A DNA stretch of 64,000 nt, taken from Actinocorallia herbida (GTDB lineage: Bacteria; Actinomycetota; Actinomycetes; Streptosporangiales; Streptosporangiaceae). Below, one piece after another: positions 50,810-59,854 of this stretch (position 1 is the stretch's first letter; each line of letters opens with the position of its first letter). Under the pieces are notes generated by a model. That model was not told the DNA's origin. It was given only the letters and a program-made list of their open reading frames with translations, and ran no database searches. The position numbers were made by a program, and so were the translations under genes. The stretch lies in the NCBI RefSeq assembly GCF_003751225.1, contig NZ_RJKE01000001.1, positions 5,580,001 to 5,644,000 of the forward strand. The letters run 5' to 3'.

Positions 50810-53800
50810 GGCGGCGCCTCCCAGCTCGGCACGACGACGGTGCTGGTTCGGCGCCCGACCTCGCTCTGGTGGGCGGCCGACCAGGTGGCGGCGCGGCCCT
50901 GGACCGCGCCGGTGTCGCGGTGGACGACCGCGTAAGCCGGGCCCTGGATGGTGGCCTGTTCGGGGTCGGCCGCGATCTGGAACCCGCCGCGCGTCGCATC
51001 GCCATCGGCGGTCATGGTCAGGACGCCGGAGCGCACGTCCCCGGCCATGTCCACCACGCCCAGGTCGACCCGGTCCTCGCCCAGCTCGGGATCACGCAGG
51101 ATCTCCTCGAACTCCAGCGTGCCCGGCCGTGCCGTCCCGGCCACGATCTCTCCGCCGCCGAACTCGATCCCGGCCTGCAGGCGTTCGAAGGACGGTGACG
51201 ACAGCCGGTCGCCGGCGGCCAGCTCGAAGAAGTAACCGGGCGCGAACCAGTCGTGTACCGCGCCCGAGCCGGTCAGCGCGGCGGCGCCCGGCTCGACGGT
51301 GAACGTGTCGTGTACGCCCAGGGGCGCGTCCCCGGCCTTGTCCAAGCGAACGCCGAGCGGGACGACTCGCTGGGCGACGGTGACGACGCCGTCGGGCAGG
51401 ACGACCAACTCGTCCGGGCGCGGCTCGGTGCCGGCGACGACAACGCCGGGCGAGGTACCGGCCACCGTGGACCACGCGGCCTCGGTGGCCAGGGCGGCGG
51501 TGAGCTCCTCGAGCAGCTCGACGGGGGCGACGGCCGACTCCGGCTGCCTGGAGCCGATGCGCTCGTCGATGCGCACGTGCTCCTCGAAGCCGAGGAACTT
51601 GAACGAGGCGGTGCCCACGACGAGCCACGGGTTCGGTCCCTCGACGCTCGCCTCCAGCCAGACCCCGGCCAGGTCGACGCCCGCGGCCCTGACCACGACG
51701 TACCAGCCCAGGCGGGTCGACAGGAGGAACGGGCTGAACTCGACCAGCGCGTCGAAGGAGGCACCGCCCTCGACGCCGAAGCCGGCGACCTGGGCCGACA
51801 GGTGGAACGTCGAGCCGAACTGGACCGAGTTGGAGGTGATGGCCAGGTAACACGAGAAGCCGATGTCCAGTACGGGCGCCGCGCTGATGGCCAGCGACAG
51901 CGGTGCCAGAGCGGGAAAGTCGTCGGGTGCGTCGAAGCCCGGATGGAAGCCGCCGAGCGCCATCAAGAACGACGGCCGGCCGGCGAAGCCCGAGCGCACG
52001 GCCATCCCACCGGTCAGCGCGAAGAACACGATGTGGGAGTCGTGCAGTTCGGCGTCGATCCACAAGGTGCCCGCGGCCGCGTCGATCCCACCGCCGATAT
52101 CCAGGTTCAGGGCGACCAGGTCGGTGTCCGCGCTGGGCAGGATCGAGGTCACCGACCCGATGAGGCCGATCGTGATCGGGTCGGGCAGCGACAGCACGAT
52201 GCCGAGCTCCGCCTCGATCAGCGGCGGGGTACCCCAGGCGAGCCGGACCACCGGCCCGAACACGTGGCGGTCCTGCTCGGCCGGGAAGATCGCCGACAGC
52301 TCGGCGATGACCTGGGGGGCGTCCTCGACCGGGTTCGCCGGGAACAGCACCGTGTCCATGCCGCCCGAGCGCACCGCCGCGGCCAGCGCGTCGCTGTCGA
52401 GGTCCCGGTTGATCCCGGCCAGCCCGCCCACGCCGGTGAGGGCGAACCCGAAGCCGAGCTGGATCGCCGGCAGGTCGATGAACAGGGCGAAGAACATCGA
52501 CCACTCGCCCGAGGGGAGCGCCTCGGTGTCGATGATGACGATCGCGCAGATCCCGACGCCGAGCATTTCCAGCTCGATGACGCCGGCGTACCGGCCCGGC
52601 TCCCGGTCGAAGAACAGGCAGCCACCGCCCTTGACGGTCTCCAGCTCGAGGTTCAGGCAGGCCCCGTCGGGCGGCTCGAAGCCGAAGGCCAGGCCGACCG
52701 GGCCGAGCCGGATCGTCCCGGGACCGCCGGCGTCCCCGTCCAGCAGCTCGACCCGCAGGCCCATCCCGTGCACCGACGCGGACAGCGGCCCGACGTGGCC
52801 GCCGATCTCGGTGGTGAAGACCAACGCGATCACGCCACCGCCGACGGACAGGGCGATGGTGAGGCCGGAGATGGTCAGCGGCCCCAGGGTGATGCTGGTG
52901 GCGATGCGCACGGTCAGGCCGGCGGCGCCGTCGATGCCGAGCCCGTCCGCCGACGACCAGCGTCCGCTCAGCGCCAGCTCCACGACGATGTCCCCGCCCA
53001 GCAGCGAGGCCAGGAACGAGTCGCCGTCACCTGGCACGATGACCAGCCGCAGCCCGTCCGTGCCGGCCTCGAAGACGACCGACGGCGCCGAGATGAGCGA
53101 GTCGCCGCCGAGCCCGAGGGTGAGGGCGGCGAGCTCGACGCGGGTCGCGCCCGGCTCGCCGATCAGCGCCCACGGCACCGGCGGGCGCCCGGCCAGCTCC
53201 ACCGCGGCGCTGTCCAGTGCGGCCTCGCCGTCGAGCGGCTCGGCCCACCCGGCGCCGAGCACGGCGCCGCCGGGCCCGGGCCCGCCGTCGGCCGCGACCG
53301 ACCAGCCGCCGCCCAGGTCGATGCCGCCGGGGACGCGGTCCAGTCCCTCGACCGTGATGGCGAGGCCGGGCCCGTCCACGGTGTCCACCGCCTCGAACGC
53401 GCCGGTCAGGCCGAGCACGCCCGGCCGGCTCCCCGGGAGCGACAGGGTCACCCGCTCACCACCGGGCGCGGGCGCCTCCGCCTCCGCCTCGCCCTCGGGT
53501 CCGCCCACCGGCCAGGCGGGCGGTGCGGCCGTGACCCCGCCCGCGTCCAGCCGACGGCGCAGCGGGCCGGCCAGTGCCCCCGGATCGGCGAGGGCCTCGG
53601 CCCAGGGCGCCGCATCCGAGAGCGCGGCGGCGAGCCGGTCCAGGTCGAAGCCGGGTGGCGCGCCGTCCGCCGCGCTGACGACGCCGACCAGGCGCATCAG
53701 CTCGTAGGCCGTGCCGTGCCGATCACGCAGCCAGCGGGTGAGCAGGTATCCGGGCAGGGCGTCGGCCAGGAACGACCACAGCGCCGGGGCGTCGAACGGC

Positions 53801-54114
53801 GCCGCCAGGTCCGCCACCGCCGACTCGTCCAAGTCGGCCAGGTCCGCGAAAGCGTCCGCCAGGGCGGCCAGGTTCGTGACCAGCCCGGCCGTGCGTTCGG
53901 CGGCGGGCACGGTCTCGTCGTCCAGCGCCAGCAGCGCATCGACGGTCGTCTGTGCGGTCGTGGCGAGGGCCGCGAGCTGCTCGGGCACCGCCGGCGGAGC
54001 CGCGGGCGCCGTGACCACGCCCAGCTCGCGCAGGAGCGCGTCGGCCCCGTCCGGGCCGGCGAGCGCGTCGATCAGCGGCGCGACCAGCGCCGCCAGCTCC
54101 TCGGCGAGGCTCAT
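50806..54114 (-). CDS. Large-operon protein 3, DUF6603-like repetitive beta protein
   Basis: A 1102-residue protein. Residues 1-200 are helical and Asp/Ala/Leu-rich. About 250-330 are beta-rich. From about 390 to 900 there is a long series of alternating hydrophobic/polar strands (LGPLTISGLTIALSVGGGVI, VGPLSASVHGMGLRVELL, LGPVGLAFGFEPPDGACLNL, FALTGVGGLAGINRDLDSDA). This matches the uncharacterised DUF6603 family. There is no signal peptide. The amphipathic strand pattern could form a groove, tube or membrane-binding sheet. The start at 54114 follows GGAGGAG and overlaps the previous gene by ATGA. Confidence 0.65.
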   Translation of the reverse strand: MSLAEELAALVAPLIDALAGPDGADALLRELGVVTAPAAPPAVPEQLAALATTAQTTVDALLALDDETVPAAERTAGLVTNLAALADAFADLADLDESAVADLAAPFDAPALWSFLADALPGYLLTRWLRDRHGTAYELMRLVGVVSAADGAPPGFDLDRLAAALSDAAPWAEALADPGALAGPLRRRLDAGGVTAAPPAWPVGGPEGEAEAEAPAPGGERVTLSLPGSRPGVLGLTGAFEAVDTVDGPGLAITVEGLDRVPGGIDLGGGWSVAADGGPGPGGAVLGAGWAEPLDGEAALDSAAVELAGRPPVPWALIGEPGATRVELAALTLGLGGDSLISAPSVVFEAGTDGLRLVIVPGDGDSFLASLLGGDIVVELALSGRWSSADGLGIDGAAGLTVRIATSITLGPLTISGLTIALSVGGGVIALVFTTEIGGHVGPLSASVHGMGLRVELLDGDAGGPGTIRLGPVGLAFGFEPPDGACLNLELETVKGGGCLFFDREPGRYAGVIELEMLGVGICAIVIIDTEALPSGEWSMFFALFIDLPAIQLGFGFALTGVGGLAGINRDLDSDALAAAVRSGGMDTVLFPANPVEDAPQVIAELSAIFPAEQDRHVFGPVVRLAWGTPPLIEAELGIVLSLPDPITIGLIGSVTSILPSADTDLVALNLDIGGGIDAAAGTLWIDAELHDSHIVFFALTGGMAVRSGFAGRPSFLMALGGFHPGFDAPDDFPALAPLSLAISAAPVLDIGFSCYLAITSNSVQFGSTFHLSAQVAGFGVEGGASFDALVEFSPFLLSTRLGWYVVVRAAGVDLAGVWLEASVEGPNPWLVVGTASFKFLGFEEHVRIDERIGSRQPESAVAPVELLEELTAALATEAAWSTVAGTSPGVVVAGTEPRPDELVVLPDGVVTVAQRVVPLGVRLDKAGDAPLGVHDTFTVEPGAAALTGSGAVHDWFAPGYFFELAAGDRLSSPSFERLQAGIEFGGGEIVAGTARPGTLEFEEILRDPELGEDRVDLGVVDMAGDVRSGVLTMTADGDATRGGFQIAADPEQATIQGPAYAVVHRDTGAVQGRAATWSAAHQSEVGRRTSTVVVPSWEAPP

Positions 54115-55445
54115 GGCTCCTCCGGCGCGATCAGGCCCGCCTCCCGGAAGATCTGATCCCGGCGAGCGACCTGGTGGCCGGCGTACAGGCGCACCAGCGG
54201 TGTCCGCCCGACGGCGTCGCGGATGTTCTTGCCCGCCAACGACTCCAGCATTTCGGCCTCGAGATCCGGGATCGAGGCGTCGAGCCACTCGGCCACCCTG
54301 CCGCGGATGAGCGCGACCTTCTCGTACCGCGGGATGGACCGGGTCTTGGCGATCTGCTCCAGCTGGTCCCTCACCTCCTTGGACATCGCCGTGTTCAGGT
54401 CCAGGTCCAGGTGGGTGGCGCGCCCGAGGCCGCCGGTGATCGCCCCGATGGTGAAGTCCGTCACGTGGCGGGTGCTGATGGTGACGATGGTGAGCGGCGA
54501 GACCGGGCGCCACAGGGTGGTGTCGGTCGGCCTCCCGACGCCTGGAAACGGGTCGATGGGGTGGACGGGCGCCCAGTGGTCCGTGTGCCGGGTGCGGATG
54601 CCGTCCGAGACGATCTGCTTCAGCGCGTCTGGACCCGAGACGGTCCGGACGCCGCCGGACTTGGACACGCTGACGCCGCCGGAAAGGTGCTTTCGCGGCG
54701 TGCTGTAGGCCTTCGCCTGCTGCGACACCCACAGCTGGGGGTGGGGCAGGAACGAGTCGAAGCCGTCGGCGGGCCCCTGCCTCGGGTCGAGCTTGAGCAG
54801 CCTGACCTGGTGGACGGGCTCGCCGGCGACGAAGCGGAGCCCGCTCATGGTGACGGACTGGATGAGCTCGTAGACGGGGCCCTGCTCCTGCCCGTTCCAG
54901 CGGACGTGCTTGCGCGTGAAGGCCACCATGGCGGCGCGGAGCGGGTTCTCCAGCAGCATCGACGGGTCCAGGCCGTGCGCGGCCACCTGGCCGTGGGCGG
55001 TCACCACCGCCTCGACGATGCGCAGGGTCCATTCCTTGGCCGATAGCCTCACCCTGGCGCTCCCGACGAAGTCCTCGCCGATCAGCAGCCCGTACGGGTC
55101 CGACCGCTGCAGCCGTCCGGCCTCCCGCAGGATCTCGTCGACGGCCATGAGCAGCCAGTCGGTCTGGTGCTCGCGGATCCCCGCCAGCCACAGGGCCTCG
55201 GTGACCGGCAGCGCGCCGCCGCCGACGCTGACCGTCACGTCGTTCAGGCGAGTCCTGGCGATGGCATCGACCTCGTTCAGGACCTCCTCGTCGGTGAAGG
55301 TGCCGACGACCTTGCCGGGGTTGCCGGGACCGTCGATCCGGGGCCGCGTCTGGGCGTGGAAACGGATCGCGGTCCACGTGGCCTTCTTGGCCTTCCTCCC
55401 GGCGCCTTTGGCCACAGCGCGTACCACCTTGGCGCCGCTAGCCAT
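54111..55445 (-). CDS. Large-operon protein 2, uncharacterised
   Basis: A 444-residue protein. The first 30 residues are very basic (VVRAVAKGAGRKAKKATWTA). The rest has LPVTEALWLAGIREHQTDWL and LLIGEDFVGSARVRLSAKEW, then VSPLTIVTISTRHVTDFTIG. No family recognised and no membrane segment. The start at 55445 is inside the end of the first gene (8-base overlap), and the stop overlaps the DUF6603-like gene by ATGA. The smallest member of the operon. Confidence 0.55.
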   Translation of the reverse strand: MASGAKVVRAVAKGAGRKAKKATWTAIRFHAQTRPRIDGPGNPGKVVGTFTDEEVLNEVDAIARTRLNDVTVSVGGGALPVTEALWLAGIREHQTDWLLMAVDEILREAGRLQRSDPYGLLIGEDFVGSARVRLSAKEWTLRIVEAVVTAHGQVAAHGLDPSMLLENPLRAAMVAFTRKHVRWNGQEQGPVYELIQSVTMSGLRFVAGEPVHQVRLLKLDPRQGPADGFDSFLPHPQLWVSQQAKAYSTPRKHLSGGVSVSKSGGVRTVSGPDALKQIVSDGIRTRHTDHWAPVHPIDPFPGVGRPTDTTLWRPVSPLTIVTISTRHVTDFTIGAITGGLGRATHLDLDLNTAMSKEVRDQLEQIAKTRSIPRYEKVALIRGRVAEWLDASIPDLEAEMLESLAGKNIRDAVGRTPLVRLYAGHQVARRDQIFREAGLIAPEEP

Positions 55446-58110
55446 CGACGGCCTCCAGCCACTCGACCGGTCCGATGCCCGGGTTGTTGCGCAGGAAGCG
55501 GGTGTACGACGTCTGCAGCGAGGCGATGGCGAACCCCCCGCCGTCGTCGCTGACCAGGTCGTCGACCGTGAGCCAGCCGTCCTGCGTCTCGTCGATGAGC
55601 CTGCTCGCGAACGACGTGATCGCGGACGTGGCCTCGTCGGCGCCATCGGCGGCCAGGGCCTTGACCAGGTTCTCCGCATCCCGGGCCCGGCGCTTGGAGC
55701 CCGAGGCCACGCCCGCGTCCCGCAGGACGCTCGGCTGGGCCAGGGCGGCCTCCGCCTCGGCGACGGGGAAGTCGTCGGCCCAGCCCGATGGCGTGAACAA
55801 CCGGAGCGACGACGCGCCCGGCGGCGCCTCGGGCAGGCGGCGCAGGATCTCGCCGGCCCCGCGCACGAAGCCGCTGGACACGAACGGCAGGGCCGAGCCG
55901 ATCATCATGAGCGCGAGCTGGAAGTCGGTGACCGGGCGGCCCCAGCGGTCACGGCCCGTCTGCCAGGCGTAGACCAGCTCGCCGAGGTCGGCGGCGTCTC
56001 CGACGAAGGGCATGAACCCCACCAGCACGTCGGCGAGGTCGAAGAACAGGCCGTCCATCGCGCCGAAGTCGTCGTGGCGGTGGGTTTTCGGGGTCAGCAC
56101 CCAGTGCACGCCGGAGTCCGGGTCGCGCCAGGTGCCCATCCTCGTGTCGTGGTCGTAGGCCAGGTGCGGGGTGTCCTCGTCCGCGAACGGGTCCTCCCGG
56201 AACGGCTCGAACAGGTCCTGGATCTGCTGCAGGACCAGCTCCTCCCACACCACCTGCAGCGCCTGCTCCAGGATGGACGGCGGGAACAGGTCGGCCCAGC
56301 GTGTGGTGGGCAGCTCCGTGCTCCACGGCCGGGGCAGCGGGCTGGGCTCGTTCAGCCCCGGCCCCACCGGCTCCGCCCCCCAGTATTCGGCGATGAACAG
56401 GTGACCGGTGGCGACGGTGCGCGTGACGCCGGAGGGGTTGCCGGCCGCCGGGCCGTCGCGGTTGCCGCTCGGGAACGAGGCGATGCGGACGTCGCCGGTG
56501 GTCCAGACGCTGACATGCGCCCCGCCCTCGAAGATCTCGTTCTCGGGGATGTTCATGTGCAGGTCGGTGTAGTAGTGCACGTCCAGCGCGTAGGCGTCGA
56601 TCCCCGACAGCGGGTTCACGGTCAGCTCGATCACGCAGGGGACGACCGGGGTGCCCTCCGGCGCGAACGGCTCGTCGGGGATCACCCCCTGGGAGACCGG
56701 GTAGACGAGCGTGACCCCGTCGGGCTTGGGCTTCACCATGACCTGCGGGAACAGCGTCGTGTCCGGCGGGACAACGTCGGCAGGGTCGAACACGCACTCG
56801 TTCGGCTGCGGCTCGATCAGGCTGGTGGCCAGCAGGGCCGTCGTGTCGATCTGGGCGCCGAGGCGTGGCACGAGCCGGTCGTCCTGGACCCGGTAGACCT
56901 CCAGCGTCCACGGCCGCTGGTCGAGATCGCCGATGGTGTGCTCGATGGCCACGCCGCGGCCCGCGACCACGATCACCGCCGGTTTCACCTGCGCGGCACC
57001 TGGCGCGTAGTCCCAGGCCACGCTCCCGGTCAGCCCCTCGTTCGAGTGCTCGTCCGAGGGGTCCGCGAACACGGTCTCGCGGAACAGGGTGATCGTCGCG
57101 TGGCCCCACACGGTGAGCGTGACCTTCTTGTCCGGGTCGCCGGTCGGCGCGTTCGCCGCCAGCGGGCTCGGCGGATCGCCCGGCGTGGACAGCCGGCCGC
57201 CTCTGACCACGCCGAGGCGCAGCAGCTCGGTCAGCACGTCGAGCCAGGTCGGCGCGTCGTCGGCAGTGAACACGCGGCGCTGCCGCTCCCACAGGCGGTC
57301 CGCCTCGCCCCGCGCCTGGAGCTCGGCGAACAGGGCCTCCCAGAAGCGGGCGTGGGCGCGGCCCGGCCAGAAGCGCTCGCGGCCGAGCAAGAAGCGCAGG
57401 TTCGCCGGGCCCGGCCCCGACGCGGGCACGTGCAGCGCCCGGTCGGCCAGGAGCTGCCCGCGCAGGAAGTCCTCCCGCGCCTCGACCAGCTCCTCGACGA
57501 CCTGGACGACCTCCTTGGCGGCGGGGGGCAGCAGGTCCCCGTCGGTGGCCGTCGCGAGCTCGTACCACCGTGCCGGGTCCAGGATCCACAGCAGGCCGCC
57601 ACCGGCCTGTCTGGGCAGGAGCCTGTCGGCGGCCTCCCAGTCCCTGCGCGAGGGAATCGTCGGCGCGAGCGCCTGCACCGCGCGCTCGACGACGTCGGCG
57701 ACCGCGGTGGTGATCGCCGACGGGACCGTGCCGTCTCGGGTGTGGTCGTCGCTGCCGAACACGCCGAAGTCGAAGTCGATGCCGTACGGCCCGGCGAGCA
57801 GCTCGGTCAGGTCCACGGCGGGTGCGGCCTCCAGCCACACGCTGGGCCCAGCGGCCCGCTTGTCCGGCGACACGTCGATGGCGGAGACCAGTTCGAGCGT
57901 GTCGCGCCGCACCACCCGCCACTCGTCGGCCTGGGAGACTCCGGCGCCTGCGCCGAAGGCGACGGCGCCGACATCGTGGCCCAGCAGCAGCGCGGCCCGG
58001 ATCGCCGGGCGCACGGCCGTGAGCAGCGCACCGTAGGTCGGCCCGTCGTCCCACGCCGCCTGGGACCACCAGGACTGATTCTGGAGCGTCCGATCATCTG
58101 GCCAGAACAC
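55438..58110 (-). CDS. Large-operon protein 1, uncharacterised, with pre-toxin-like segment
   Basis: An 890-residue protein, first gene of the operon. The N-terminal half is mixed alpha/beta (WWSQAAWDDGPTYGALLTAV near the start). The segment at about residues 690-755 (LVGFMPFVGDAADLGELVYA, then WQTGRDRWGRPVTDFQLALM and hydrophobic residues) resembles the hydrophobic pre-toxin module of polymorphic toxins (DxxPVVGDxK...TGRD...). It is followed by about 140 residues that could be an effector or a connector. The GTG start at 58110 is the only usable one: a stop lies in frame 48 bases upstream. GAAGG stands about 12 bases before it. Confidence 0.6.
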   Translation of the reverse strand: MFWPDDRTLQNQSWWSQAAWDDGPTYGALLTAVRPAIRAALLLGHDVGAVAFGAGAGVSQADEWRVVRRDTLELVSAIDVSPDKRAAGPSVWLEAAPAVDLTELLAGPYGIDFDFGVFGSDDHTRDGTVPSAITTAVADVVERAVQALAPTIPSRRDWEAADRLLPRQAGGGLLWILDPARWYELATATDGDLLPPAAKEVVQVVEELVEAREDFLRGQLLADRALHVPASGPGPANLRFLLGRERFWPGRAHARFWEALFAELQARGEADRLWERQRRVFTADDAPTWLDVLTELLRLGVVRGGRLSTPGDPPSPLAANAPTGDPDKKVTLTVWGHATITLFRETVFADPSDEHSNEGLTGSVAWDYAPGAAQVKPAVIVVAGRGVAIEHTIGDLDQRPWTLEVYRVQDDRLVPRLGAQIDTTALLATSLIEPQPNECVFDPADVVPPDTTLFPQVMVKPKPDGVTLVYPVSQGVIPDEPFAPEGTPVVPCVIELTVNPLSGIDAYALDVHYYTDLHMNIPENEIFEGGAHVSVWTTGDVRIASFPSGNRDGPAAGNPSGVTRTVATGHLFIAEYWGAEPVGPGLNEPSPLPRPWSTELPTTRWADLFPPSILEQALQVVWEELVLQQIQDLFEPFREDPFADEDTPHLAYDHDTRMGTWRDPDSGVHWVLTPKTHRHDDFGAMDGLFFDLADVLVGFMPFVGDAADLGELVYAWQTGRDRWGRPVTDFQLALMMIGSALPFVSSGFVRGAGEILRRLPEAPPGASSLRLFTPSGWADDFPVAEAEAALAQPSVLRDAGVASGSKRRARDAENLVKALAADGADEATSAITSFASRLIDETQDGWLTVDDLVSDDGGGFAIASLQTSYTRFLRNNPGIGPVEWLEAVDG

Positions 58111-58282
58111 GATGATTCCGCCTTCTATCGGCTTTGGGCCCCGAAGGGAACCCTAGTCCCGTGCGGGAAGCGAAGCCAGGCCCGGTCTCGGACAGCTGTA
58201 TGCGCCCAGAGCGGCATGGGGCGCCCCCTGACCACCACGACGCGACCCCCGGCCCCGGGAGCGGGCCGGGGCCGCTCGCGCC
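58111..58282 (-). other. Presumed promoter region of the six-gene operon
   Basis: About 170 bases between the FtsX remnant and the first operon gene. No repeat or clear -35/-10 pair was recognised, but the operon promoter should lie here. Confidence 0.35.
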
Positions 58283-58600
58283 TCACAGCCACTCGTAACG
58301 GATGGCGTTGTGGCGGGTGATGATGTCCGTCAACGGGGGCCAGGTCCACCAGGAGACCGCCGCCGAGCGCCAGGGCGAAATCCAGGTCCGGGACGGGTAC
58401 GGGCGGCCTGCGGCGATCGAGCAAGCGAGAACGGGGATCGAGGCGAGGACGGTACCGAGAAGGACGGTGAAGGCCAGGGGAACGGCGGTTTCGAGAAGGA
58501 TGATGAGGCGGAGTACGCCGGAGGGAGAAGGGGCGGCGGCGTTCGAGCAGGCCATTGACCGGGGAACTCGTCAGGCCACAGCCGGCCATGACGATGACGA
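58283..58600 (-). pseudogene. C-terminal remnant of an FtsX-like ABC permease
   Basis: VLRLIILLETAVPLAFTVLL and the following hydrophobic residues, then in a shifted frame VPDLDFALALGGGLLVDLAP, then back in frame PPLTDIITRHNAIRYEWL and stop. This order and the ending (TRHNAIRYE) are typical of the last membrane segments of FtsX-type permeases. Two compensating shifts and the missing N-terminal bulk show it is a relic. Confidence 0.65.
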
Positions 58601-58604
58601 CGAA

Positions 58605-58727
58605 CTACTGGCGCAAGGCCGGCAGCCGCAGCGTCCGGCAGGCCTGGTCGCTCGCGGCTTCGGCGGCGGGCTCCATGAGGCCACGCCGACGAGTCAGCCG
58701 CGACGACTGGAGGTAGGAGCTGCTCAT
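58605..58727 (-). mobile_element. IS21-family istB fragment
   Basis: Forty codons from the ATG: LTRRRGLMEPAAEAASDQAC followed by RTLRLPALRQ and TAG. This is the N-terminus of IS21-type helper ATPase IstB. The ATG overlaps the istA stop by ATGA, as in real IS21 elements. Everything after the first 40 residues is lost. Confidence 0.75.
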
Positions 58728-59096
58728 CGGAATTCTCCCGCCTGTGCCGGACTGGTGCGGCGCAGTAGCTGGTCATAGGCGCTCACCAAGGGCAGCAGCC
58801 GCGTGCCGGCTGGCAGGCTGCCGGGCTCCCTACGGGTGAAGGAGACGAGGTCGTCAGGCAGCTCAGCAACCCGGACTGCGACCACTGTCCGGTGCGGATC
58901 GGCCTGCGGGTCGGTCTGGACGGCTTTGCGGGCTTCGACCGCGACCACGTCGGCGAACAGCGCGCCGCCCCCAAGCGCCGCAGCGATCCCCGCGACCACG
59001 CGCTCGTGGCCGAGGGCGCGGTGCAACAACACCACCTGGACGAGGTGGACGAGTCGGCCGGCAGGGCAGAGCCGCGTGCACAGCGCCTCGGCACCC
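58724..59096 (-). mobile_element. IS21-family istA transposase, C-terminal fragment
   Basis: The frame ends VSAYDQLLRRTSPAQAGEFR and contains LGGGALFADVVAVEARKAV, the end of IS21-type IstA transposases. It overlaps the istB fragment and its upstream side runs directly into the CRISPR array, so the element was cut or inserted at the array end. Confidence 0.65.
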
Positions 59097-59854
59097 GAAG
59101 CATCCCCACGGGCGCGGGGCCGACGGGTTCGAGGAGCAAGCCGCCTCAATCTGGAACGGAGCATCCCCACGGGCGCGGGGCCGACCCGATGGTGACCCGC
59201 TCGTGGATGGGTAGGCGCGGAGCATCCCCGCGGGTGCGGGGCCGACCCGCCGGAGGTGGAACGGGTGCCATGGGCGCAGGGAGCATCCCCGCGGGCGCGG
59301 GGCCGACACGCGCACGTCGTCCCAGTCGGGGTGAAGGATCGGAGCATCCCCGCGGGCGCGGGGCCGACACGGACGGGCCGCAGGTGAAGTGACTGGCCTC
59401 GGGAGCATCCGCGGGCGCGGGGCCGACCGTTCGTTCCTGACCAAGGAACTCGGGGAGAACGGAGCATCCCCGCGGGTGCGGGGCCGAGTCGCCGACCTCC
59501 CCGAGGCTCTCCCCGTAGCCCGGAGCATCCCCGCGGGCGCGGGGCCGACAGGTCCCACTGCCAGGTCGTCTTGGACGACTGCGGAGCGTCCCCGCTGGCG
59601 CGGGGCCGACCCGGTGCGGTGCGGAACGACACGAATGCTGACAGGAGCATCCCCGCTGGCGCGGGGCCGACCCGGTGCGGTGCGGAACGACACGAATGCT
59701 GACAGGAGCATCCCCGCGGGTGCGGGGTCGAGGGCTTGCGGGCCCGGGCCGGCGCGCGCCACATCGGAGCATCCCCGCGGGTGCGGGGTCGAGCCTCGGC
59801 GCACGAGGTAGACCTCCGCACGGGTCGGAGCATTCCCGCGGGTGCGGGGTCGAG
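59097..59854 (-). CRISPR. Type I-E CRISPR array, 13 repeats, 12 spacers
   Basis: Thirteen repeats of 28 bases, period 61, starting at 59097, 59158, 59219, 59280, 59341, 59402, 59461, 59522, 59583, 59644, 59705, 59766 and 59827. In plus orientation the repeat runs GGAGCATCCCCGC...GCGGGGCCGAC. The reverse, GTCGGCCCCGC...GGGGATGCTCC, is the usual transcribed strand of actinobacterial I-E repeats, so the array is read on the minus strand. Spacers are 33 bases. The sixth repeat is two bases short. The three right-most repeats carry GGGGTCGAG endings. Two neighbouring spacers (59611-59643 and 59672-59704) are identical. No cas genes are in the window. Confidence 0.95.

Noticed and set aside
41860-58110. 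Interpretation of the large operon as a known contractile injection or type VI system
   Set aside because: No sheath, tube, baseplate, LysM, VgrG/PAAR or AAA+ ClpV-like motif was seen in any of the six proteins.
54910-58320. 1136-codon plus-strand frame over the start of the large operon
   Set aside because: Val/Arg/Gly-rich shadow without motifs. The minus-strand genes are coupled and have ribosome sites.
58724-59833. Open frames running through the CRISPR array with repeating PRARGDAP or GAGPT units
   Set aside because: The repetition is simply translated CRISPR repeats. Only the part left of 59097 is coding (IS21 relic).
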